Below are positions 1-16,611 of a stretch of DNA of 64,000 nucleotides, one piece after another (position 1 is the stretch's first letter; each line of letters begins with the position of its first letter). This DNA comes from Metaphire vulgaris (Eukaryota > Annelida > Clitellata > Crassiclitellata > Megascolecidae): positions 17,535,719 through 17,599,718 of the forward strand of contig CM030834.1 in the NCBI GenBank assembly GCA_018105865.1, written 5' to 3'. The translations under genes and the position numbers were made by a program. The notes below the pieces were generated by a model, which ran no database searches, was not told the origin of the DNA, and was given only the letters and a program-made list of their open reading frames with translations.

Positions 1-197
1 AATTCATCTATTTATGCAAATTCACCCAAAATAAATTGTTTATATTTATTTATTTGCAAATTATCCCCAAATAAATCACAGTACTACCAAGATAAATCAT
101 AGATTCATCATAGCTACAGAAACTCATAGATCAACTACATATATTTGTATTGTAAATTTCAGTCATTAAAATAACAGTGATATCTATCACAACCTAC

Positions 198-6862
<6,665 letters not shown>

Positions 6863-6952
6863 CGCTCTGCGCAGAAATTCAGCAATAAACTTAAGTATTC
6901 GATTAAAATACAATTCAAAACTCAAAACCTGCCAACGGCCATCTTATAACAA

Positions 6953-6966
6953 GATTGCTAGGCAAC
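6953..6966 (-). promoter_or_regulatory. RFX X-box upstream of the CFAP43-like start
   Basis: The minus-strand sequence GTTGCCTAGCAATC fits the RFX X-box (GTNRCC, short spacer, RGYAAC) with one weak position at the end. It lies about 90 bp upstream of the predicted ATG at 6862, within the usual 50-250 bp window for RFX-driven ciliary genes. Motif and position are seen; activity is inferred. Confidence 0.7.
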
Positions 6967-7231
6967 GCATAGAGCTGTAAATTGCTCCCGAGCGGCGAGA
7001 AATTCTCATTTCAGATATCAGAACATTATAAATATAAAACATAGATGATCTTTTCAAATAATATTTGATTAAGTGGCAGTGGGTAATAGATCTTGATAAT
7101 AGATAATAGGCCTTCCAATGAATTGAAAGTCAAATCTAGACTTTAAAGATGTTTATACCACCACAGTCTGTCTTGTCAAATCCATCTCGACAATGTATGG
7201 AGGCAGCAAAAAAGGGCACCATACAGACCTA

Positions 7232-7689
7232 AGGGGCCGTCCATAAATGGCGTCACGCGATTTTGGCAGTTTTCTTACTCCCCTCCCCTCGTCACAAAAA
7301 GTCAGACCCCGCTAAAAAATGACGTCACAACGCGTTAAGCCCCTCCATCTTTTTAATGTCAAAATTAATGCTTCAATTCACTTATTTCTTAAATGAAGTT
7401 GGTATTGCAATTAATTCGTTTGAAAATACTCATTATACAGTAACTTATTTATTATAGTTGCAGCAAAATTCAGAAACTTTTCAAATTCTTTTTTAAAAAT
7501 GAATTATAAGTGTAAAATAGGCCTACGTCCAACTTTGCGCTTTGCGGTAACATAGCATTGCGGTATTAATAACAATATTTAGTATTATGTGACGTCACAT
7601 TTCTGGAAACCCCTCCCCCGTCGTCACACATCGTCACAAATGTTTGAACCCCTCCCCCTAAGTGCGTGACGTCATTTATGGACGGTCCT
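7232..7689. mobile_element. TIR element (CCGTCCATAAAT family), copy A
   Basis: A 458 bp element with inverted ends AGGGGCCGTCCATAAATG and CATTTATGGACGGTCCT flanked by TA on both sides. Cytosine-rich runs (CCCCTCCCC) lie just inside each end. It contains three perfect TGACGTCA palindromes at 7320-7327, 7590-7597 and 7667-7674. No coding capacity. The superfamily is not clear from sequence; TA duplication is the best reading. It lies 370 bp upstream of the CFAP43-like start. Confidence 0.8.
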
Positions 7690-8150
7690 TAAGCAGCATG
7701 GGTGTCGGCAGACATTTTCCCAGGAAGATGTAACATTTTTTACCTGGAAGCAAAGCACTATCAAAATGTCTGACAACCAAAATCGTCCGCGTGCAGGCAC
7801 GTCGGAACGAATTTTTAGCAGGGGGTGCAGATTTTCCGAGGCGAGGTGTTTGGTTGTCGAATTTTTCGGCGGACAAGCATAAAGGGTTATTTACTAGGCC
7901 TATATATTTTTGAGTCAACAAGCAAAAAAGGTAATTTCCTATATATTTTTGAGTCGACAAGCAAAAAAATTTCGGAAGGTGCAGATTTGAACCCCCAGTC
8001 TCGTCTTCCAGGGGGTGCGCTGCACCCCCTACTTTTTCCCAGGAGTGCAGCTGCACCCCTGCACCCCACTTCGTACGGGCCTGTCCGAGTGCATGAAATC
8101 ACACTAGGCCTTAAGGCCTATATATCTAGGCCTACATAGGCCTATGTCAA
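7690..8150. other. repeat-derived region with cytosine-rich inverted blocks, no gene
   Basis: Two related blocks (7803-7990 and 7910-8060) contain TTTTTGAGTC(A/G)ACAAGCAAAAAA and runs of GGGGGTGC/GCACCCCCT. It looks like decayed transposon ends. A cluster of TAGGCCTA words lies at 8105-8143. Open frames on both strands show no family resemblance and look fortuitous. Confidence 0.4.
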
Positions 8151-8334
8151 CCTGTTTTTTTAACATGACATTTGACTTTATTTTCAACTCGAAAACATTT
8201 TCATGCTGAGTAAACCTACTGAAAATTAATAGCAAATGAAACTTCTTCAGCTTTTTCAAGTAGGCCTATTTATAATTTTCTAAAATTTGGTATACCTATT
8301 GAATGTTGCTTATAATACATAAATTTTATATTTT

Positions 8335-8744
8335 GGGGCTGTCCATTATTTATGTCAACAAGTTTTAGGCAATTTTGACCCCCTTGTCAACAACTATCAA
8401 CTTTCAGTGACCCCTATAATTAGGACCTATGCGAAAACTTTTGACCCCCTGAGATCAGTGACAGGTCCCCCTAAAAAGTTTTGAAGGCTATTACTTTTTG
8501 TGCGGTGGACCTTCCCCCTTTTGCTCATCAAGTGTCAAAATGATTAGGCCTACCTCTTCGCTTGTCAGACTTTTCTTCGTTGTAATAGATAGTATTGTAT
8601 GAAATTTTCTATTTTTTGATTATTTATAAAAAGTTAAATTGTTAACGTCAACTTCTCTTGTTGACCTCCTCCCCTGCCAACAACTGTCGAAATTTTTCAA
8701 ACCACCTCTCCCCTATTTTGTTGACGTAATTAATGGACAGTCCC
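8335..8744. mobile_element. TIR element (CCGTCCATAAAT family), copy B
   Basis: About 410 bp with inverted ends GGGGCTGTCCATTATTTA and TTAATGGACAGTCCC, diverged relatives of the ends of copy A. Subterminal GTTGACGT and GTCAAC motifs recur inside. No coding capacity. The target duplication is ambiguous (T-rich on both sides). Confidence 0.65.
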
Positions 8745-9171
8745 TTTTCTGCTTGTTCTTTTTCTGGTATTACCTTTTATTACAAACTTGTCCTCTTTGT
8801 TTCATCTTATGTTTTGTTTATGTCCATTCCAATAATCCATTTCCATTCCAGTCCATGCCATTTGCTTCTTTCAAGTAGACTTACCCATGATTAGACCTAC
8901 AAACCTTCACTGTATAGTGTATAGGGTAACAAATAACACTGCATCATCCGATCATCTTAGAAATTTAGACTCTATGCGCCTTGGACATACAGTAGACTTT
9001 TTAATTATTGTCATTTAGGCCCTAACTATTTTTTATACTTTAAGCTCATAAAGAGTTATTATTGATAATATTGATATTTTAAAGGTCTGCTGCTGTTGCG
9101 AGTAGAGTTGAAATCGATGAACCGAACAGATGGCAAAAACAATTTCTTTGTTTAATTCCGACAGGAAGTTT

Positions 9172-9303
9172 TCATAATTCATACGAATATAGGTTGGAAC
9201 TTCGGGAACGGCGCAGCTTGAAGTTCTGGCCAAATCTGAAATAAATAACACAGAACACCATAACCAAAATGATGGCAACATCTCCTGGCAAACATGCTTT
9301 CAT
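9172..9303 (-). CDS. possible 43-aa single-pass membrane micropeptide, unrecognised
   Basis: A short ATG-started minus-strand frame encodes a peptide beginning MKACLPGDVAIILVMVFCVI, with a hydrophobic segment at about residues 9-22 followed by a basic stretch (KLRRSRSS) and ending YSYEL. This is the layout of a small type-I-like membrane peptide. I do not recognise the family. An overlapping frame in another phase (9033-9281) is also open, so this may be a chance ORF or part of an exon. Confidence 0.25.
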   Translation of the reverse strand: MKACLPGDVAIILVMVFCVIYFRFGQNFKLRRSRSSNLYSYEL

Positions 9304-9571
9304 TTTTAAATGAGAAAATTCGCTTCCCAACAAATTCACGATGAACTCAAGTAGGGCCTACGTCATCCGTCCGTTAGATCTTCCATTTCAAAGTTCACCT
9401 TCAAATAGACTAAAATATAAACATCTCACTCTGTTTTCCGCGAAGGCATCGCTTTTATAGCCTTCCACGAGCAACATAGTCTGCAGTCTCATAAAATAAA
9501 TTAGCATAGGCTACCTACGGATGATAATGAGTACTGGATAGGCCATACCGCAGTTTCACAGGCAAAATAAC

Positions 9572-9749
9572 CAGTGGCGGCTCCAGGATTTGGCAAGTGG
9601 GGGGCCGTTTGGGTGGCAACTTCTAATCATGGGGGCCAACCATTTGTTGTTAGGTATGTAGTTTTAAGTATAGGGTCTCAACAGGGGGTACTGGGGGGCA
9701 GGCACTCAGTAGGGGGCACGGGACCCTGCCCCCGGTGGAGCCGCCACTG
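9572..9749. mobile_element. hAT MITE (CAGTGGCGGCTCCA family), copy 1
   Basis: 178 bp with ends CAGTGGCGGCTCCAGG and GGTGGAGCCGCCACTG and the perfect 8-bp target-site duplication AAAATAAC (9564-9571, 9750-9757). The interior shares GGCAACTTCTAATCATG and AACCATTTGTTG with three other copies in this window. No coding capacity. Confidence 0.93.
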
Positions 9750-9933
9750 AAAATAACAATATTGATCGCCGCTTAGCCTACATTGAACTCAATCTGGCGA
9801 AGTAGGCCCTATTTAAATATTTAAAAAGAATAGTTGTATTAAAAACTGCTAATTATAATTATAACCTTCCTGCTATGTAGGCTACTACGCACCATTTTAA
9901 AGACATCGGTCTATTTCGAAGGGTCGTAGGCGA

Positions 9934-10188
9934 CTAATTCCTGGGTTCATTGGTCTCTTTTCCATGGTTTACGGATGCCTTCAACTGCTGTTCCTTTTCC
10001 TTCTCGTGGTTGTTCATCAGCTTCTGCAATCCTTTACGCGTGTGTCCTCCGGGGTCTGGTCGGTTCGTATGCTCCTCCACCTCCTTACGGGTCCGTCCTT
10101 TGCCGCTGCCTCCACCGGGCATGTACTTGTCCTGGTCGTAGTTGTATTTTTCGTATTCGTCTTCTCTCGTACCGTCCAGTTCAGCCAT
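9934..10188 (-). CDS. nupr1: NUPR1 (p8/Com1) homologue, intronless, 84 aa
   Basis: The 84-aa protein has an acidic Tyr-rich N-terminus (DEYEKYNYDQDKY, residues 10-22), then the signature block GKGRTRKEVEEHTNRPDPGG (about 29-48), then HTRKGLQKLMNNHEKEKE. This matches the NUPR1 family, small disordered, basic chromatin-associated stress regulators with a bipartite nuclear-localisation-like region; vertebrate members are about 80-100 aa. I chose the ATG at 10188-10186. The frame extends 5 codons upstream only through a TTG. Flanking DNA within 200 bp holds a triplicated 30-bp repeat and an X-box-like motif. Stress-inducible transcription and co-regulator function are family knowledge. Confidence 0.88.
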   Translation of the reverse strand: MAELDGTREDEYEKYNYDQDKYMPGGGSGKGRTRKEVEEHTNRPDPGGHTRKGLQKLMNNHEKEKEQQLKASVNHGKETNEPRN

Positions 10189-10250
10189 GACCGCTGCTGC
10201 CAATAAAATGCACGATATTTTCGTTTTAATAAATTTTTTTCACTGTTTAA

Positions 10251-10338
10251 AGGTCTCGTTGCATTTGATATTATTCCAAAAGGTCTCGTTGCATTTGATA
10301 TTATTCCAAAAGGTCTCGTTGCATTTGATATTATTCCA
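10251..10338. repeat. 30-bp tandem repeat, three copies, upstream of NUPR1
   Basis: The unit AGGTCTCGTTGCATTTGATA plus TTATTCCAAA occurs three times in perfect register, the last cut short. It starts 63 bp upstream of the NUPR1 ATG (minus strand). Each unit holds TTGCATTTGA, which resembles but does not equal a C/EBP-ATF element. A promoter role is conjecture. Confidence 0.9.
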
Positions 10339-10358
10339 TCCTTAAACTAATAGACACT

Positions 10359-10372
10359 GTCTCCATGGCAAC
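10359..10372 (+). promoter_or_regulatory. RFX X-box-like motif
   Basis: GTCTCCATGGCAAC matches the X-box pattern (half sites GTNNCC and RGNAAC separated by AT). It is 171 bp upstream of NUPR1 on the opposite side of the triplicated repeat. No gene is recognised on the plus strand downstream, so its target is uncertain. Confidence 0.55.
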
Positions 10373-10866
10373 CGGCGTGATATTAAAACGTCGACTAGTT
10401 CGACGTCGTTTTCTTGTTAGGCCTAGGCGAAGTTTTCTTGGCGAGCTATATAGTACAGTGAGGTGATGACAATCGTGCAGTTATAAAAGCGTACAATGAT
10501 GAGGCATATTTTCGTGTGACGTGGAATCTGCTTGTCGTTTAGGCTAAGTAGATAGTCTTCTCCTCTGTAACTTTTCATAGCGTGATTTCGGAGCAGGTTT
10601 GATCTCTCAAAACACCCGTTAGCTAATAGCTATACGGTTCATTAATTGGGGCTCAATTTTAGCAAGAATAAGGCTGTTCATAAAGGTCCAAATTTGTCAG
10701 TTGTTAGGTTATGAGGTTGCTGAATAATGCACATGGCTGGCTCTAAAGCCGAGAAGATGACTGCACTGTGCATTGCAATCCTCGGTTACAATACAATCAA
10801 TACGAGAACAAACTCGTCTTATTAATTTCATTTGCTAATAATAATAATTAATAATTATGCTATATG

Positions 10867-11117
10867 CAGTGGCATAGCAAGGCAAAGTGCCGTCCGGGGC
10901 GAAAAAGTGCTGCCTCCGAAAGAATCTGGCTACTCAAAAAAGTGACAAGAAAAAAGTTCTAAACTTCCAAGAATTCCTGACAATCAAAAAACCTTATCGC
11001 ATCATAAAATGTGAAAACATTAAAAAAATTAAAAATTTAAAAAATCTAGAAAATGCCGCCCCTAAAGCAAGTGCCACCCGGAGCGGTTCGTCCCCACTGC
11101 CCCTCGCTACGCCTCTG
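10867..11117. mobile_element. hAT-like MITE (CAGTGGCGTAGC family), copy 1
   Basis: 251 bp with ends CAGTGGCATAGCAAGG and CCTCGCTACGCCTCTG, imperfect inverted repeats. Flanks GCTATATG and GCTATACA agree at 6 of 8 bases. The interior includes an A-rich segment. The open frame through it is not a gene. Confidence 0.7.
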
Positions 11118-11881
11118 GCTATACAGTGTATGTTAATGGATAGGACTAGACTTAGTAATTAAATATTAGTCACACTTAAAATTGTAGGCTAATATTAAAA
11201 ATATAAAGGCCACTCAAATCTAGCAACACGTAACTTATAAGGAAATGAGTGTAGCTGCATTTTTAGTTAATCTATGAAGCCGTGACCGAAGGTACTGCTT
11301 GACTGCCCTGTTGTCACGACTGCTCGACTGTCCCTCCCATTGCTCTCTGACCGCCACCTGCCTTCCACCGTTAAAAGTCGGCCTGTCCTACTTTTTGTAA
11401 GCGTCATAGTCTTTGTCACTGTCTCCGTTCTGGCTTCGCTGCATTGGCGACGTCGCGTAGCCCACCCCAGTGATCCCCACCCCAGTGACCCCCACCCCAG
11501 TGACCCCCACCCCACATCATGTGACGATTTATTCCAGACGCTTCTGCTCTTGGGTCCAGAATCCAGATACCCGTCAATGCCTGTTATAGTTTGAACCAGC
11601 CTTACATTTCCACTCTCTTCTCAGACTTGAACTTTGCCTTGTAGGCCTACTGTAAATAAGGTAACAAACCACCTTCATACGAGCAGTCCTTAAGTGCGCT
11701 ATAGAAGCCATCTAAAAATAGTTCGTTCTGTTACACTTCTATGTAGAAGTCTATATGTTTGGGGGCTCAATAGAGCCTCAGCCCTCCTTCCATAGATGAG
11801 CGTTAGCACGGGGTCGATCGATCCCCCGGGGACTGCAAATTCTGCGGAGCGGAATTTAATGTCGTCTGCGACGGTGGTTTA
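11118..11881. other. intergenic stretch with a 15-bp minisatellite
   Basis: At about 11462-11515 the unit CCCACCCCAGTGACC is repeated about 3.5 times with small variation. The rest shows no gene or recognisable repeat end. ORFs on both strands across 11267-11594 are products of this low-complexity GC-rich sequence. Confidence 0.6.
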
Positions 11882-12089
11882 GGGGCCAGCCATATATTAC
11901 GTACGCACTGGGAGGGGAGGGGGGACGGGAGGGAGGGAGGAGGGGAGGGGGAGGGGAGGGGTTTGGATTTAGGAGATTTTGCCTGCGGATGCGTAAGAGG
12001 ACGGGCGAGGGGTCTCGACTGAATTTGGACGTACACATTTTATATAGACTACGCAACAATTCCAAAACCACTCCGGTAGAAGACTGGTT

Positions 12090-12167
<78 letters not shown>

Positions 12168-12465
12168 TTTGAACACGGTTGCAATTATTTAGTCAGATGC
12201 AATGTTCAAGACGATAGCATTTGAGGGTAATTCTTTAATTAATATATTTCAACGTTAGAAAACACGATACTACAAAAGCACAATCTAATAATAAAACAAA
12301 TGGTTTGTGATTATGGCTAAAATTACTTTTTCAACCAGGGCGGGGGTGGGTGGAGCAGCTAATTTATGCGTACGCATATGGGAGGGATCCAAAAAACGTA
12401 CGGGATGCAACAGGGGAGGGGTGTGAAAATATGCCTGTTTTCGTGCGTAATATATGGATGGTCCC
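11882..12465. mobile_element. TIR element (CCGTCCATAAAT family), copy C
   Basis: About 584 bp with inverted ends GGGGCCAGCCATATATTACG and CGTAATATATGGATGGTCCC, flanked by TA on both sides. Guanine-rich runs lie inside the left end. It contains the (AC)n array at 12093-12163, which inflates its length relative to copies A, B and D. Confidence 0.75.
12093..12163. repeat. (AC)n microsatellite
   Basis: About 35 perfect CA/AC dinucleotide units inside TIR element C. Confidence 0.97.
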
Positions 12466-13080
12466 TATGCGGATAACCTATGCATCGCTATCAAGGCGCT
12501 GTGAAAACTGAACATCTAGCCTACATCTAGCAGTTACAGGTTTTCAGGTTTCGCGAACATAAAAAGTGCGTCTACATAATATATCATCCATTAATAAGCA
12601 GCCAGCACTTACCTAGACCAGGTGACTTTGCAACTTTGTTGTTACAAGGTAAATCGTCATACAATACGATAAAGAAACTCAGTCCGATGCAGAAAACAAG
12701 TCAACTGCACAGCTGTCAAATTAGGCAGAAGTCTGTATTGGCCGACGTCTGTGCGTGAGAAGGCAAGTTTACTACATATATGGTATGGCCTATCGCGTAG
12801 ACTAAGGCTCATGTGCACAGTTCTATGGAGGTCTAAGCCACAGATGGCAATATGCACAAGGTGAGTAGGAAGATCATGATAGTCGATATTCAATGATTCA
12901 ATTCAATTTAGACCAGATTATTCATTAATTTATTCTCTTTTTTAACCTACTGTAAGTTGAGCGCTAAGAGTGCATTTGAAACATTACTCATCTCCTGCTC
13001 AGGTCACCAATGCCTATGGCACTAAATTCGGTCTATGCATAGGTATGCATAGATGCATAGGTAGGCGAAGAGAGTGGGAT
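12466..13080. other. intergenic stretch, no recognisable gene
   Basis: Short open frames (for example minus 12893-12657) show no family resemblance, and no clear transposon ends were found. Confidence 0.5.
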
Positions 13081-13089
13081 CATGTAAAA

Positions 13090-13340
<251 letters not shown>

Positions 13341-14064
13341 AAAAGGCGTACCTAGTGCAAAACAGTGAATACTTCAGAACGGCAAAGCATATGCAGAGTA
13401 TTAAGCAAAAAAGTATTGCTTCTCTTCTTCTAAGTTCAGAGATGCCCCTTAGCCTATAATCCAACTCGCCTTTTGCATTCACCTTGTATATTCCGCCTGA
13501 CCCCGCCGCATTCAGCCAAAAAGCTGGAACACTCGTCAACTTCGTCTACACAATTTACTGATGCAGTATACAGGGTTTTAGACTTTAGTTATCTCGATTT
13601 TCTAACCGTAATTATTATTCTTCGAATGATTTGGGCGTCTACTGTGATACTGTCGGCAAAGCCTGCGCGTTTTAACCGAAGCAGTGACCCCGTCGTAAGT
13701 GATAAGTACGCCTAATATTTGCGTAAATTGTTTATGTCTTTCTGGAAGATTGCAGTCTCAAACGCGAACGGGTCACGTACTCGGGTTGGCTGCCTTTGAT
13801 CGTGAGTGTACTTCTCGGAACCAATGCCATCAAGTCGTCGCCATTGATCCAGTGCAAGAAACCACACGGCATCAGGAAGCTTTAATTGGAATCGCGTGCT
13901 TTGCCGCCATCATTGGCTTAGATTAGAAGCAAGCAATGCGTTTGCAAAGGCGGCACAACTAGTAACTAGAAGGCGTAACGCGATTGATAGGAGGTTTGCC
14001 CCGAATGTTCGGTTCGAGCACTTTGATAGTAGTACTTTATGGCATAGGCGGATATACGCGGGCT

Positions 14065-14350
14065 CAGGGGCGTAAAACGCGGGGGCGGGGGGCGGGGAAT
14101 GGTCCCCCAATAATTAGTTGGAGAGGGACAGAGTATCAATTATCCCCACAATGTTTTGTGCCTATGCTAAAAAAAGTATATCCTCGCCCTCATGATGTTG
14201 ATGCCAGGATTAAAATCGATCGCATTCACTCATCTCGGATGACCTTTTTTGCTCGTCAAGACTTTTTGGGAGACGAAAAGGGGGTCTGACCTGACTTTAT
14301 AGACGATTCTATCCCCCTCCTCCAATGTTGACGCCAGCTTTACGCCACTG
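14065..14350. mobile_element. hAT-like MITE (CAGNGGCGTAAA family), copy 1
   Basis: 286 bp with ends CAGGGGCGTAAAACG and CTTTACGCCACTG. Flanks CGCGGGCT (14057-14064) and CGAGGGCT (14351-14358) are an 8-bp duplication with one mismatch. Internal blocks (AATAATTAGTTGG, GATGTTGATGCCAG, CGGATGACCTTTTTT) recur at 21062-21440. Confidence 0.78.
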
Positions 14351-15175
<825 letters not shown>

Positions 15176-15344
15176 ATTTTACATAAGCAAGCTTCTAAAG
15201 GCGATGCCACGCCGATTGAATGGGTAGCTGCGCTTATTGGGTAATTCGAAAATTATCCGCTATTGAACAATTTAGGCAGACGATATTATGAGCACGAAAT
15301 TTGACCTCTGATTTGTCAAATGCGAGGAAAGCTATCAATTCCCG

Positions 15345-15705
15345 TATTGTGGATTGACAACATAAAAAAGGAGCAGAGAGGTGGGATTTGATAGAAACAT
15401 ACAAAATAATGACTAGGAAAGTAGATGTGCCATACGATCGATTATTTACACTGGCACACTACATGTATAGCAACACAAGAGGCCACAAATGCAAATTGTT
15501 TAAGCAGAGGGTGGGTCCGAGAAAGAAAATTTTAGTGCAAGGGTTGTGGGCAAATGGAACAGTTTCGACGAGGAGGGAGTGGCAGTTGAAACAGTAAACG
15601 GATTCAAAGGTTATCTCGGAATACTACAGTAGGTTTTTGAACGTGGAGAGTTACTACAGTGGTTTTCACACAGGCTTGCTTAGCCTCTTAAAACACTTGA
15701 AATCA

Positions 15706-15795
<90 letters not shown>
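15345..15795 (+). mobile_element. LINE 3' end with (ATT)n tail, copy 2
   Basis: Encodes a degraded non-LTR ORF2 C-terminus (LIETYKIMTRKVDVPYDRLF, then TRGHKCKLF), followed by the shared 3' UTR (TTTTCACACAGGCTTGCTTA, GAAATCACATTATT) and 87 bp of (ATT)n at 15709-15795. Several frameshifts are present. It is closely related to 39608-39988. Confidence 0.85.
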
Positions 15796-15796
<1 letters not shown>

Positions 15797-15897
15797 AGGT
15801 AGGCTACGTTTTCAAATTCACGGAAATAATAGTCGGCAAATTTCGTAGCTCCCTGGCAATACTTTATCGGCAGAACAGATGACGGACGGATGAAGAG

Positions 15898-15898
<1 letters not shown>

Positions 15899-15958
<60 letters not shown>

Positions 15959-15963
15959 GAGAG
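15899..15963. repeat. (GA)n microsatellite
   Basis: About 32 GA units with one interruption (GATAGA). Confidence 0.96.
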
Positions 15964-16146
15964 TTGTGTGACACTTAATAATTTATGAAACTTAACAATA
16001 TAGCAAAAAGCGACAACCCAACATTTTAAAAAAGTGCATCGATGTTTCACGGTTCGTTAGGCAGTCTTGTGAATATAATTATTTGCTTTTGGGCGAACGT
16101 TGCATCTGCTTCATCCTGCTCCTAAGAAGAAGAAGAGATCAGAGAG

Positions 16147-16154
16147 TGACGTCA
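16147..16154. promoter_or_regulatory. perfect CRE palindrome upstream of the ASB-type gene
   Basis: TGACGTCA, the consensus CREB/ATF site, lies 196 bp upstream of the predicted ATG at 16350 in GC-rich DNA. A single 8-mer is weak evidence alone, but the position suits a promoter. Confidence 0.45.
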
Positions 16155-16216
16155 TCGCTCTGTTTATGTGCGTCCAGAGGAATCCACCGCTGCCGTAGCC
16201 ACCGCCGCCGCTGTGA

Positions 16217-16264
16217 GTTGCTGCTGCTGCTGCTGCTGCTGTTTCTGTTGCTGTTGTTGCTGCT
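16217..16264. repeat. short (CTG)n-rich tract in the 5' leader of the ASB-type gene
   Basis: CTG/TTG repeats precede the predicted ATG. They give Leu runs in an upstream-open frame that lacks an ATG and is probably untranslated. Confidence 0.75.
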
Positions 16265-16349
16265 ACGTGCTCCTAGTTGGCCTGTAAATGTCCGCGTAGC
16301 AAGCAGACTGCAGTGGGAGCGACAGAACGCTGCGTTGGAAAGGATTGCT

Positions 16350-16579
16350 ATGAATACGAAGAAGGTAAGCTGTTTACTTGACGACTTACACGTAGGCCTA
16401 CTGCTATGAGGCGCTATAGAAGGCTCTGGAAGTAGGCCTAATTAATTAAAAGAGTAAAATCTGGTTGATTGGCTTTGCTTGTCTCTGTCTCTGAATCATT
16501 TAAGCCTATAGGCCGATGGTAAAAAGTCTACTTTCAATTTTGTTTATAAAATAGACTAAGTTAGTCCTAATAGATGCAG

Positions 16580-16611
<32 letters not shown>

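Noticed and set aside
11267..12176. Short GC-rich frames including SLGWGSLGWG repeats and poly-Cys/Val
   Set aside because: Translation of a 15-bp minisatellite and of the (AC)n array.
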